Assembly (NCBI RefSeq): GCF_014648395.1
Contig: NZ_BMRA01000006.1
Coordinates: 437,202 to 501,201, forward strand
Origin: Micromonospora fulviviridis
GTDB lineage: Bacteria > Actinomycetota > Actinomycetes > Mycobacteriales > Micromonosporaceae
Length of the DNA: 64,000 bases
Reading direction: 5' to 3'
Numbering within the stretch: position 1 is the first letter of the stretch; every line of letters begins with the position of its first letter. Below the pieces are notes generated by a model. The model did not search any database and was not told the DNA's origin. It saw only the letters and a list, made by a program, of their open reading frames with translations. Positions 26,148-36,633 of the stretch are shown one piece after another. A program made the translations under genes and the position numbers.

Positions 26148-26936
26148 CTATCCGCCCGTTACGCCCGCCGGTGCCGCACCCGCCCGGTCCCGGACCAGGA
26201 CCTCGATGCCGTCGAGCAGGCGGGCCAACCCGAACTCGAAGGCCCGGGCCGGGTCCCCGGTGGCCTGGTACTCCTGGCCGGCGGTGGTGCCCACCCGGGC
26301 GGCGAGCGGGAACCGGCTGGGGTCGAGGACCTTCTCCAGGTACGGGGCGTGCGCGTGCCACCACTGCTGCTCGGTCATTCCGGTGTCCCGGCTGGCCTGG
26401 GCCGTCTCCACGGCGGGGCGGGCCGCGCCGTGCACATAGCCGGTGACCAGGGTGACCACGGCGTCCATCTCCAGGTCGGTCAGGCCGATCCCGTCGACGG
26501 CGCGCAGCTCGTACTCGTACTTGGCGATGACGTTCGGGCCCAGCGGCGGCCGGGTGGTGGCGACCTGCAGCAGCCACGGGTGGCGCAGGTAGAGGGCGAA
26601 GTTCTCCCGGGCGATCTGCGCCAGCCGGCCGCGCCAGCCCCCCGGCACCTGGTCGGGGCGGGCGGTCTCGCCGTAGACGGTGTCGAGCATGACGTCGAGC
26701 AGCTCGCCCTTGCCGGGCACGTGCGTGTAGAGGGTCATGGTGCCCACCCCGAGCCGCTCGGCGACCCGGCGCATGGACAGCGCGGCCAGCCCTTCGGCGT
26801 CGGCGACCTCGATGGCCGCCCGCACGATCCGTTCCACGGAGAGGTCGCCGCCCTTGCGGCTGCGCTTGTCCCGGGTACGCCAGAGCAGGGCGAGGCTGCG
26901 CGCCGGGTCCCCGGTGCCGCTGTACTCGGTGGTCAC
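26148..26936 (-). CDS. TetR-family repressor of the adjacent ABC exporter
   Basis: A 262-residue regulator. An unusual 33-residue N-terminal arm (SLALLWRTRDKRSRKGGDLS) precedes the TetR HTH at about 34-80 (VERIVRAAIEVADAEGLAAL, then MRRVAERLGVGTMTLYTHVP). The C-terminal TetR_C domain (from about 100) with TTRPPLGPN is that of the TetR_C_1 group, frequently linked to drug exporters. Start GTG 26936. It diverges from a DrrAB-like ABC exporter, with a 15-bp palindrome at 26974-26988 in between. It is followed closely by def. Confidence 0.88.
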   Translation of the reverse strand: MTTEYSGTGDPARSLALLWRTRDKRSRKGGDLSVERIVRAAIEVADAEGLAALSMRRVAERLGVGTMTLYTHVPGKGELLDVMLDTVYGETARPDQVPGGWRGRLAQIARENFALYLRHPWLLQVATTRPPLGPNVIAKYEYELRAVDGIGLTDLEMDAVVTLVTGYVHGAARPAVETAQASRDTGMTEQQWWHAHAPYLEKVLDPSRFPLAARVGTTAGQEYQATGDPARAFEFGLARLLDGIEVLVRDRAGAAPAGVTGG

Positions 26937-26973
26937 CCGCCGACTGTACCGACCCCTCTTGTCGTATGGTGTA

Positions 26974-26988
26974 CGGTACGACGTACCG
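26974..26988. promoter_or_regulatory. TetR operator candidate
   Basis: CGGTACG-A-CGTACCG, a perfect 15-bp palindrome between the divergent TetR and ABC exporter starts, 20 bases before the exporter ATG. GTCGTA (26961-26966) and TACGAC (26977-26982) make a wider second dyad. Consistent with autorepression and control of the exporter. Confidence 0.6.
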
Positions 26989-27008
26989 GAAAAACGATCG
27001 GAGGGGCG

Positions 27009-27968
27009 ATGGGACGGGACGGACCGGCGATCGAGGCGGAGGGCCTGCGCAAGCGCTACGGGGACCTGGTCGCCCTGGACGGGGTCGACCTGGCCGTGCC
27101 GGCCGGCACGGTCTGCGCCGTGCTCGGGGTGAACGGGGCCGGCAAGAGCACCCTGGTCCGCATCCTCACCACCCTGCTGCGCGCCGACGCCGGGACGGCC
27201 CGGGTCGCCGGGTTCGACGTGCGCCGGCAGGCCGACCGGGCCCGCGCGCACCTGGGCCTGGTCGGCCAGCACGCGGCGGTCGACGAGATCCTCGGCGGCC
27301 GGCAGAACCTGGTGCTCTTCGGCCGGTTGCACCACCTCTCCCCGGCCCGGGCGGCGGCCCGCGCCGACGAACTGCTCGACCGCTTCGACCTGAGCGCGGC
27401 CGCCGACCGGCCGGTGGCCACCTGGTCCGGCGGGATGCGCCGCCGGCTGGACCTGGCCGCCGCGCTGATCGTCGACCCCCCGGTGCTGTTCCTCGACGAA
27501 CCCACCACCGGCCTGGACCCGCGCGCCCGCAGCGACGTCTGGGACGCCGTCCGCGCCCTGGTCGACGCCGGCGCCACCGTCCTGCTCACCACCCAGTACC
27601 TGGAGGAGGCCGACCGGCTGGCCGACACCGTGCGGGTGCTCGACCACGGCCGGGTGACCGCCGCGGGCACCCCGGAGGAGTTGAAGTCCACCCTCGGCGG
27701 CGACCGGATCGACGTGGTGCTGCACCACCCCGACGACCTGGCCGCGGCCGAGACGGCGGTCACCGCCGCCACCGGCGTCGCGCCCACCGTCGACCGCGCC
27801 GCGCTGCGACTCAGCGTCCCGGTCACCGACCGGGTCGCCGCCCTGGCCGCGGTGCTGCGCGCCGTGGACGCCGCCGGCCTGCGCGCCGGCGACGTGGCGG
27901 TCCGCCGCCCCACCCTCGACGAGGTGTTCCTGCACCTCACCGACGTCCGCACGGAGGTGCCGGCGTGA
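27009..27968 (+). CDS. ABC exporter ATP-binding protein (DrrA-like)
   Basis: A 319-residue ATPase. Walker A GVNGAGKST at 40-48, Q-loop VGQHAAVDE, signature TWSGGMRRRLD near 138-148, Walker B VLFLDEPTTGLDP near 159-171, H-loop replaced by Gln in TTQYLEEAD as is usual in the DrrA group. The C-terminal 90 residues are the DrrA-type regulatory extension ending in RRPTLDEVFLHLTD. Together with the next gene it forms a two-component exporter of hydrophobic compounds. ATG 27009 follows GGAGGGG. Transcription is likely repressed by the divergent TetR protein. Confidence 0.93.
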   Translation: MGRDGPAIEAEGLRKRYGDLVALDGVDLAVPAGTVCAVLGVNGAGKSTLVRILTTLLRADAGTARVAGFDVRRQADRARAHLGLVGQHAAVDEILGGRQNLVLFGRLHHLSPARAAARADELLDRFDLSAAADRPVATWSGGMRRRLDLAAALIVDPPVLFLDEPTTGLDPRARSDVWDAVRALVDAGATVLLTTQYLEEADRLADTVRVLDHGRVTAAGTPEELKSTLGGDRIDVVLHHPDDLAAAETAVTAATGVAPTVDRAALRLSVPVTDRVAALAAVLRAVDAAGLRAGDVAVRRPTLDEVFLHLTDVRTEVPA

Positions 27969-28768
27969 CCGTCCTGCCGCGCGAGGCCCGCTGGGCCGTC
28001 GCCGACACCGCCACCCTGACCGGCCGCACCCTCGCCCACTGGGCGCGCCGACCCGGCGAGGTGCTGGTCGGCCTGCTCTTCCCCGTCCTGCTGCTGCTGA
28101 TGTTCGGCTACCTCTTCGGCGGCGCCATGGCCGTCCCCGGCGACGCCGACTACCGGGAGTTCCTGCTGCCCGGCATGGTGGCCATGACCATGCTCTTCGG
28201 CGTGGAGACCACCTACACGGCGGTGGCCGTGGACACCGCGCGCGGCGTGACCGACCGGTTCCGGTCGTTGCCGATGAGCCGCGCCGCGGTGGTCACCGGC
28301 CGGGCCCTGGCCGACCTGCTGCACTCCGCGGCGGCGCTCGCGGTGGTGCTCGGCTGCGGCGTCCTGATCGGCTGGCAGCCGCACCGCGGGCCGCTGCGCG
28401 CCCTGGCCGCCGTGGCTCTGCTGCTGCTCCTGCGCTTCGCGATGATCTGGCTCGGGGTGTACCTGGCGCTGCTGCTGCGCCGCCCCGAGACGGTGGCCGC
28501 GCTGCAGATCCTGGTCTGGCCGCTGGGCTTCGCCTCCAACGCGTTCGTCGCCCCGAGCACCATGCCGGGCTGGCTCGCCGCGGTCGCCGCCTGGAACCCG
28601 CTGTCGGCCACCGTCGCCGCCGCCCGGGACCTGTTCGGCAACCCCGGCTGGGGCGCCGACTCCTGGCCGGCCGAGCACGCCGTGGCCCTGGCGGTGGCCT
28701 GGCCGCTGCTGCTGGTCGCCGTGTTCCTGCCACTGTCCGTGCTGCGCTGGCAGCGCCTGGGCCGCTGA
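27965..28768 (+). CDS. ABC-2 type exporter permease (DrrB-like)
   Basis: A 267-residue membrane protein with six predicted helices, GTG start overlapping the stop of the ATPase gene (GTGA). The ABC-2 signature region SNAFVAPSTMPGWLAAVAAW (about residues 196-215, FVxPxxMPGWL) and the early LLFPVLLLLMFGYLFGGA segment fit DrrB. It forms the membrane channel for the DrrA-like ATPase. Transcription ends at a 12-bp hairpin at 28777-28807. Substrate unknown; drug or lipid efflux likely. Confidence 0.92.
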   Translation: MTVLPREARWAVADTATLTGRTLAHWARRPGEVLVGLLFPVLLLLMFGYLFGGAMAVPGDADYREFLLPGMVAMTMLFGVETTYTAVAVDTARGVTDRFRSLPMSRAAVVTGRALADLLHSAAALAVVLGCGVLIGWQPHRGPLRALAAVALLLLLRFAMIWLGVYLALLLRRPETVAALQILVWPLGFASNAFVAPSTMPGWLAAVAAWNPLSATVAAARDLFGNPGWGADSWPAEHAVALAVAWPLLLVAVFLPLSVLRWQRLGR

Positions 28769-28776
28769 GACCGGAC

Positions 28777-28807
28777 GCGCCCGGCCGGCTCCGCGCCGGC
28801 CGGGCGC
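28777..28807. terminator. Hairpin terminator after the ABC exporter operon
   Basis: GCGCCCGGCCGG (28777-28788) and CCGGCCGGGCGC (28796-28807), perfect 12-bp stem, between convergent genes. Confidence 0.8.
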
Positions 28808-28840
28808 GGCTCGGGCGGCTTCAGCGGCGGAAGAAGCGGG

Positions 28841-29329
28841 TCAGGCCCGCCGGGTGGGCGCCAGGCCGGTGTCGGCGATCCGGTCGCGCAGCGGGCGGCG
28901 GCGCAGCGCGGCGAGCACCGCGTACAGCTCGTCGGCCAGGGGCACGGGCAGTTCGGCGTCGAGCCGCCGCATGGCCGCGGTGGTGGCCGCCCACTCGGCC
29001 TCGATCACCGGCAGCAGGGCGCGCGCCCGGTGGGTGAGGGTGACGATGCGCTGCCGGGCGTCCGCGCCGGGGGCCAGGTCGACCAGTCCGGCCCGGGCCA
29101 TCTGCGCGACGGTCTGGCTGGCCGCCGAGTGGGTGACGCCGACCCGGGCGGCCAGGTCGCGGATCGCCAGGGGCCCGTCGGCGACCAGCACCCGCACCAG
29201 CGGTGAGTAGCGCGGCCGGTAGTCGGCCAGGTCGAGGTCGGCGTAGACGGCGGCGACGTCGCCGTCGAGCACCTCCAGGACGTGGCGCAGCAGGGTGCCG
29301 AGGGCCTCACGGTCGGGGGTGGTGGTCAC
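28841..29329 (-). CDS. MarR-family transcriptional regulator
   Basis: A 162-residue winged-helix regulator. The DNA-binding part runs from about 46 to 105: IRDLAARVGVTHSAASQTVA (HTH, about 56-75), AGLVDLAPGADARQRIVTLT (wing with the D-x-R basic tip). The N-terminal dimer helix is LGTLLRHVLEVLDGDVAAVY. Start GTG 29329. It diverges from a prolyl aminopeptidase gene and the 51-base gap contains a perfect 12-bp palindrome, so autorepression and control of that gene are likely. Confidence 0.88.
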   Translation of the reverse strand: MTTTPDREALGTLLRHVLEVLDGDVAAVYADLDLADYRPRYSPLVRVLVADGPLAIRDLAARVGVTHSAASQTVAQMARAGLVDLAPGADARQRIVTLTHRARALLPVIEAEWAATTAAMRRLDAELPVPLADELYAVLAALRRRPLRDRIADTGLAPTRRA

Positions 29330-29341
29330 GTCCGCTAATGT

Positions 29342-29353
29342 AACAGCGCTGTT
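29342..29353. promoter_or_regulatory. MarR operator candidate
   Basis: AACAGCGCTGTT, a perfect 12-bp palindrome 12 bases from the MarR start and 27 bases from the aminopeptidase start; flanking ATGT/GTAT extends the AT-rich island. Confidence 0.65.
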
Positions 29354-29380
29354 GTATCCGGGCCGTGGGAGGGGAACCCG

Positions 29381-30328
29381 ATGTATCCACCGATCGAGCC
29401 GTACGCGCAGGGCCAGCTCGACGTCGGCGACGGCCAGCGGATCCACTGGGAGACCTGCGGCAACCCCGACGGCCGGCCCGCCCTCGTGGTGCACGGCGGC
29501 CCCGGCTCCGGCGCGGGCCCCTCGTGGCGGCAGCTGTTCGACCCGGCCGCCTACCGGATCATCCTGTTCGACCAGCGCGGCTGCGGCCGCAGCACCCCGC
29601 CGGCCAGCGACCCGGCCACCGACCTGTCGGTCAACACGACCGCCCACCTGCTGGCCGACATGGAACGGCTGCGCGCGCACCTGGGCGTCGACCGGTGGCT
29701 GCTCTGCGGCGCGTCGTGGGGCTCGTCGCTGTCCCTGGCGTACGCCCAGCGCCACCCGGAGCGGGTCACCGCGCTGGTGCTGTTCAGCGTGGTCGCCAAC
29801 ACCCGCCGGGAGATCGACTGGGTGACCCGGGACATGGGCCGGATCTTCCCGCAGGAGTGGGCGCGGTTCCGCGACGGGGTGCCCGAGGCCGAGCGGGACG
29901 GTGACCTGTCCGCCGCGTACGCCCGGCTCGTCAACGACCCGGACCCGCAGGTCCGCGACCGGGCCGCCCGGGACTGGTGCGCCTGGGAGGACGTGCACGT
30001 CTCCCTGGCCGGCAGGTTCAAGCCCAGCCCCCGCTACGCCGACCCGGTGTTCCGGGCCGGCTTCACCCGGCTGGTCACCCACTACTTCAGCAACCTGGGG
30101 TTCCTGCCCGACGGGCAGCTGCTGCGCGACGCCGGCAAGCTCGCCGGCATCCCGGGCGTGCTCGTGCAGGGCCGCCTGGACGTCAGCGGCCCGCCGGACA
30201 TCGCCTGGCAGCTCACCCAGGCGTGGCCCGACGCCCGGCTGGAGATCGTCGAGTCCGGCGGCCACGGCAGCGGCCACGGGGTGGGCGAGCGGGTGGTGGC
30301 CGCCCTGGACGCCTTCGCCCGCGCCTGA
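29381..30328 (+). CDS. pip: Prolyl aminopeptidase (alpha/beta hydrolase)
   Basis: A 315-residue proline iminopeptidase, which removes N-terminal proline. VVHGGPGSGA (about 36-45) supplies the oxyanion hole, DQRGCGRS (about 64-71) is diagnostic of the family, CGASWGSS (about 109-116) holds the nucleophile Ser in GxSxG, the Asp lies in GRLDVSGP near 266, and the His in GGHGSG near 294. The C-terminal codons lie inside the 15-bp stem shared with the convergent pabB gene. Start ATG 29381; divergent MarR gene upstream. Confidence 0.95.
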   Translation: MYPPIEPYAQGQLDVGDGQRIHWETCGNPDGRPALVVHGGPGSGAGPSWRQLFDPAAYRIILFDQRGCGRSTPPASDPATDLSVNTTAHLLADMERLRAHLGVDRWLLCGASWGSSLSLAYAQRHPERVTALVLFSVVANTRREIDWVTRDMGRIFPQEWARFRDGVPEAERDGDLSAAYARLVNDPDPQVRDRAARDWCAWEDVHVSLAGRFKPSPRYADPVFRAGFTRLVTHYFSNLGFLPDGQLLRDAGKLAGIPGVLVQGRLDVSGPPDIAWQLTQAWPDARLEIVESGGHGSGHGVGERVVAALDAFARA

Positions 30329-30349
30329 CGGCGGGTCAGGCGCGGGCGA
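30315..30349. terminator. Shared terminator embedded in two convergent coding sequences
   Basis: Perfect 15-bp stem: 30315-30329 with 30335-30349, loop GGCGG. It covers the last codons and stops of both pip and pabB, which is why both proteins end in ARA. Confidence 0.75.
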
Positions 30350-31493
30350 GCAGCGCGCGGACCGGGGCGGCCTTCGCGGCCGCCTCGGCGACCTCGGCGG
30401 CCGGGTCGCTGCCCCAGGTGATGCCGCCGCCGGCCCACAGGTGCAGCCGGTCGGCGTCCGCGGCGGCGGTGCGGATGGTCAACCCCAGGTCGACGCGGTC
30501 CGCGCCGACCCAGCCGAGCGCGCCCATGCTCGCGCCGCGGCCCACCGGCTCCAGGGCGGCGATCTCGTCGAGCGCGGCGAGCTTCGGGGCGCCGGTCACC
30601 GACCCGCCGGGGCAGACCGCGCGCAGCAGGTCGGCCAGGCCAAGCCCGTCCGCGGGCGCCGCGGACACCGTCGACTCGGCCTGCCACAGGTCGCACCACC
30701 GGCGTACGGCGAACAGCTCGTCGACCCGCACCGAGCCGGTGCGGGCCACCCGGGCCAGGTCGTTGCGCTCCAGGTCGACGATCATGACGTGCTCGGCGCG
30801 TTCCTTGGCCGAGGCGAGCAGCTCGCGGCGGCCGGCCGGGGTGGCCGGGCGGGTGCCCTTGATGGGTCGGGTGACCAGGCGGCCGTGTTCCACCGCGACG
30901 AGGGTCTCCGGGGAGGCGCAGCCGATCGCCCAGCCGAGCCCGGACAGGGTGCCGCCGTAGCGGGCGCCGGGCAGCGCGGCCAGCCGCGCGAGGGCGGGCA
31001 GCGGGTCCCCGGCGTATCCGGCGGCGGCGTGGCCGACCAGGTTGACCTGGTAGACGTCGCCGCGGCCGATGGCCGCCCGCACCGCCGTGACGGCGTCGGC
31101 GTGCGCGGCGGGGGTCCAGCTGTCGCGCCACTGCCCCAGCCACCAGCCGCCGGCCCGTCCGGCGGTCGGCGGCGCGGCGGGCCGGTCGGCGTGTCCGTAG
31201 ACCACCACGGCGAGGTCCGGCAGCGCCGGCGCCGGGGTGGGCGCCCCGGTGGCGCCGCCCGCGGCGCGGGCCCCGGCCGCGGCGGACAGGAACAGGGCGG
31301 CCCCGCAGATCCCCTGCGGGTCGTGGGCGGCCGGCCGGGCCAGGTCGGACAGGGCGACACCGTGCGCGGCCAGGAAGTCCTCGGCGAGCGCGGCGGGGTC
31401 GCCGCCGTCGGCGAGCCACCATTCCAGGCGGGCCCGTTCCACGAGCCGGTCCCGGCAACCGGGCGGGGATCCGGGTGCGTCGACCCCCATCAT
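30336..31493 (-). CDS. pabB: Aminodeoxychorismate synthase component I
   Basis: About 385 residues of the chorismate-binding enzyme fold. Conserved blocks: GDVYQVNLVGHA (about 164-175), LSGLGWAIGCASPETLV, RPIKGTRPAT, the VDLERNDLARVARTGSV block, and GSVTGAPKLAALDEI with the catalytic region. It converts chorismate to aminodeoxychorismate, first step to p-aminobenzoate and folate. The PIKGTR motif (Lys) favours PabB over TrpE/isochorismate synthases. ATG 31493 is preferred because GGAAG lies nine bases upstream; ATG 31532 and 31565 are alternatives. The N-terminal 120 residues are divergent. Confidence 0.86.
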   Translation of the reverse strand: MMGVDAPGSPPGCRDRLVERARLEWWLADGGDPAALAEDFLAAHGVALSDLARPAAHDPQGICGAALFLSAAAGARAAGGATGAPTPAPALPDLAVVVYGHADRPAAPPTAGRAGGWWLGQWRDSWTPAAHADAVTAVRAAIGRGDVYQVNLVGHAAAGYAGDPLPALARLAALPGARYGGTLSGLGWAIGCASPETLVAVEHGRLVTRPIKGTRPATPAGRRELLASAKERAEHVMIVDLERNDLARVARTGSVRVDELFAVRRWCDLWQAESTVSAAPADGLGLADLLRAVCPGGSVTGAPKLAALDEIAALEPVGRGASMGALGWVGADRVDLGLTIRTAAADADRLHLWAGGGITWGSDPAAEVAEAAAKAAPVRALLARA

Positions 31494-31507
31494 TGGGAGC
31501 GCTTCCA
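31494..31507. promoter_or_regulatory. LacI-type (CebR-like) palindrome before pabB
   Basis: TGGGAGCGCTTCCA, 13 of 14 bases identical to the TGGGAGCGCTCCCA box bound by the cellobiose repressor CebR in Streptomyces (established knowledge). It directly abuts the chosen pabB ATG. No sugar-use gene is near, so this may be chance. Confidence 0.3.
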
Positions 31508-31605
31508 CGCCGTCCGGTCGGTTCACACTCATCCGTTCAGCCGATTTCGGGTGAACAAGCCGCATCCTTGCTCGATAGCGCGCACTTGCGCTTGGTACTG
31601 TGCGT

Positions 31606-31633
31606 CACTGGTCATGTGAACCATGACACAGTG
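31606..31633 (+). promoter_or_regulatory. Bulged hairpin upstream of the DUF5999 gene
   Basis: CACTG (31606-31610), TCATG (31612-31616), loop TGAAC, CATGA (31622-31626), CAGTG (31629-31633): two 5-bp helices separated by a 1/2-base bulge. GTCATG-N5-CATGAC is also a DNA dyad and could be an operator. It ends about 22 bases before the start codon. Confidence 0.4.
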
Positions 31634-31655
31634 CCCCCACAGTCCGGAGAACCCG

Positions 31656-31856
31656 ATGTGCCAGCACCTACCCACCTGCCCCTCCGCCGAGGCGACGGAT
31701 CGCGAAGCCGCACGCGTCCTCGCCTGCTTCCCTGAGCAGGGCTGGAGCCTGCTCTGCAACGGTGTCATCGTCTTCGAGGACACCGGTGAGCTGCTGCCCG
31801 ACGGCAGCACGATCGCCCCGCACCGCGGCCCCGCCCGGCACGCCCTCGTCGCCTAG
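31656..31856 (+). CDS. Small DUF5999-like actinobacterial protein
   Basis: A 66-residue protein. The N-terminus MCQHLPTCPSAEATDREAA (Cys2, His4, Cys8) and the block EQGWSLLCNGVIVFEDTGEL match what I know of the DUF5999 family, small conserved proteins of streptomycetes and relatives with a Cys/His-rich N-terminus. ATG 31656 has GGAG seven bases upstream; an in-frame ATG at 31623 lies in the leader hairpin. Function unknown; the Cys/His arrangement could bind a metal. Confidence 0.82.
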   Translation: MCQHLPTCPSAEATDREAARVLACFPEQGWSLLCNGVIVFEDTGELLPDGSTIAPHRGPARHALVA

Positions 31857-31899
31857 ACGATCACGCTCCGTCGCCGAGCGTACGCGCCGGCACCGCCGG

Positions 31900-31927
31900 C
31901 CGGGGCGGCGGCACTGCACCGCCCCGG
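31900..31927. terminator. Hairpin between DUF5999 and gcvP
   Basis: CCGGGGCGG (31900-31908) pairs with CCGCCCCGG (31919-31927); convergent gene ends on either side. Confidence 0.65.
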
Positions 31928-31936
31928 CGTACCGCA

Positions 31937-34759
<2,823 letters not shown>

Positions 34760-34811
34760 GCGCTGCGCTCCTTGTGGGGGCGAGGTCGACGGGTCGGCCT
34801 CCCCCTGAGTC

Positions 34812-34833
34812 GCGCTGACGCGCTCCACAGCGC
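34812..34833 (-). promoter_or_regulatory. Expression-platform hairpin of the gcvP leader
   Basis: GCGCTG (34812-34817) pairs with CAGCGC (34828-34833). It lies between the glycine aptamer and the gcvP ribosome site and could be a switching or vestigial second-aptamer element. Confidence 0.45.
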
Positions 34834-34836
34834 CTG

Positions 34837-34928
34837 CCCACGTGGTCCTTTTGCCTGAGAGGTTCCGGGGAGAATCTGCCCCTTCGGCGCCGTCCGGGTG
34901 GTTCCCGGGCGGTCTCTCCCACGTGGGT
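34837..34928 (-). ncRNA. Glycine riboswitch aptamer upstream of gcvP
   Basis: On the minus strand GGGAGAGAC (5' side), then GCGCCGAAGGGGCAGA, then CCTCTCAGGCAAAAGGACC and a closing CCACGTGG helix: the conserved blocks of the gcvT-type glycine aptamer in the right order. Only one full aptamer is seen instead of the common tandem pair. It should switch on gcvP when glycine is abundant. Confidence 0.92.
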
Positions 34929-34996
34929 GGTACCGGCATGGTCAACGCTACCAGCGACCATGTTTCCGGCTCATGTCGTACCCCGCCCCGGGGCGG

Positions 34997-35848
34997 TCAC
35001 ACCGCGGCGGCGGGAACCGGCGCGTCGGTGACCCGGTCGGCCAGGGCGGTCAGCGTCGCGCCCAGCGGCGCGTCGAGGGTGAGGACGGCGTGCCCGTCGC
35101 CGCGGGTGGGGCCCTGGTTGACGATGGCCACCGGGATGCCGAGCTTCGCCGCGCGCAGCACGAACCGGCGCCCCGACATGACGGTCAGGGAGGAGCCGAG
35201 CACCAGCAACGCCCGGGCCCGCTCGACCAGAGCGAAACAGTCGGCGACCCGGGGCGCGGGCACCGTCTCGCCGAAGAACACCACGTCGGGTTTGAGCATG
35301 CCGGCGCCGCAGATGCCGCAGTCGACGGTGCGGAACCGGGCCACCGCCTCGTCGGGCAGGTCCACGTCGCCGTCGGGGTTGACGTGCGCGACGTGCGCGT
35401 CGAAACCCGGGTTGGCCTCGGTCAGCCGCCGGTCCAGCTCGTCGCGGGAGGTCAGGTTCCCGCAGTCCAGGCAGGTCACCTCGTCGAGGCGGCCGTGCAA
35501 CTCGATGACGCCGGTGGCGCCGGCGGCGGTGTGCAGGCCGTCGACGTTCTGGGTGATGACCCCGCCGAGCAGGCCGCCGCGCTGCAGCCGGGCCACCGCG
35601 CGGTGCCCGTCGTTGGGGGCGGCCCGGGCGATCATCCGCCAGCCCAGGTGGCTGCGGGCCCAGTACCGCCGCCGCGCGTCCGGGTCGCGGGTGAACGCCT
35701 GGTAGGTCATCGGGGTGTGCCGGCGGGCCGCGCCGCTGGGCCCCCGGTAGTCCGGGATGCCCGACTCGGTGGACAGGCCGGCGCCGCTGAGCACCACCAC
35801 GTCCCCGGCGCCCACCAGCCGGGTCAACGCGTCGAACGTCTCGGTCAC
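34997..35848 (-). CDS. Sir2-family NAD-dependent protein deacylase
   Basis: A 283-residue sirtuin. NAD-binding GAGLSTESGIPDYRG (about residues 22-36), ITQNVDGLH (about 97-105), the catalytic His in VIELHG (about 118), a Cys4 zinc site made of CLDC and CGIC with a long (about 45-residue) insertion in between, then KPDVVFFGE and GSSLTV. It removes acyl groups from protein lysines. GTG 35848 is chosen; a start at 35890 would add 14 basic residues. The insertion places it among the longer bacterial class II-like sirtuins. Divergent from the NAD(P)H-binding protein. Confidence 0.92.
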   Translation of the reverse strand: MTETFDALTRLVGAGDVVVLSGAGLSTESGIPDYRGPSGAARRHTPMTYQAFTRDPDARRRYWARSHLGWRMIARAAPNDGHRAVARLQRGGLLGGVITQNVDGLHTAAGATGVIELHGRLDEVTCLDCGNLTSRDELDRRLTEANPGFDAHVAHVNPDGDVDLPDEAVARFRTVDCGICGAGMLKPDVVFFGETVPAPRVADCFALVERARALLVLGSSLTVMSGRRFVLRAAKLGIPVAIVNQGPTRGDGHAVLTLDAPLGATLTALADRVTDAPVPAAAV

Positions 35849-35973
35849 CCGTCCATGCTGCCTCGCCCGCCGCCGCTCGGCGACCACCACCGCCCCCGGT
35901 GACCGCCGTCACCGCGCCCGGCCGGGTCCCGCCGGACCCGGCGGGCGACCCGCCGCGCGACTACGTTGAGGGC

Positions 35974-36630
35974 ATGCGCGTCGTCATCGCCGGAGGCCAC
36001 GGGAAGATCGCCAAACTGCTGGAGCGGGAACTCGCCGGGCGCGGCGACACCGCCGTCGGATTGATCCGCAACCCCGAACACGAGGCCGCGCTGCGCGCCG
36101 CCGGCGCCGAACCGGTCCTCTGCGACCTGGAACACACCGACGTCGACACCGTCGCCGGGCACCTCACCGGCGCCGACGCGGTGGTCTTCGCCGCCGGGGC
36201 GGGCCCGGGCAGCGGCGCGGCCCGCAAGGACACCGTCGACCGGGCCGCGGCCGTGCTGCTCGCCGACGCCGCGCGACGCGCCGGGGTCCGCCGCTACCTG
36301 CTGGTCTCCTCGATGGGCGTGGACCGGCCCCCGGCGGCGGGCCGTGACGAGGTGTGGGCGGCGTACCTGCGGGCGAAGAAGGCCGCCGAGGACGAGGTCA
36401 CCGCCCGGGACCTCGACGTCACCGTGCTGCGCCCCGGCCGGCTCACCGACGACGCGGCGGTCGGCCGGATCACCCTGGCCCGGCACGTCGACCCCGGCGC
36501 GGTCACCCGCGCCGACGTGGCCCGGGTCCTGCTGGCGCTGCTGTCCGCCCCGGCCACCGCCGGGCTCACGCTGGAGCTGGTCGGCGGGGAGACCCCGATC
36601 GGCGAGGCGATCCGCGCCGTCACCGCCTGA
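35974..36630 (+). CDS. NAD(P)H-binding atypical SDR
   Basis: A 218-residue Rossmann protein. MRVVIAGGHGKIAKLLERE has the atypical SDR glycine motif GGHGKI at residues 7-12, followed by GLIRNPEHEAAL, a CDLEHTD acidic strand, VVFAAGAGPGSG, and the active-site-like SSMGVD; the YxxxK is present as YLRAKKAAE. Such NmrA/YwnB-like proteins sense or use NAD(P)H. ATG 35974. It ends only three bases from the convergent HxlR gene, with no room for a terminator. Confidence 0.87.
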   Translation: MRVVIAGGHGKIAKLLERELAGRGDTAVGLIRNPEHEAALRAAGAEPVLCDLEHTDVDTVAGHLTGADAVVFAAGAGPGSGAARKDTVDRAAAVLLADAARRAGVRRYLLVSSMGVDRPPAAGRDEVWAAYLRAKKAAEDEVTARDLDVTVLRPGRLTDDAAVGRITLARHVDPGAVTRADVARVLLALLSAPATAGLTLELVGGETPIGEAIRAVTA

Positions 36631-36633
36631 CTG

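Noticed and set aside
34760..34945. N-terminal extension of gcvP
   Set aside because: The stretch is the glycine riboswitch and expression platform; the translated residues resemble nothing in P proteins.
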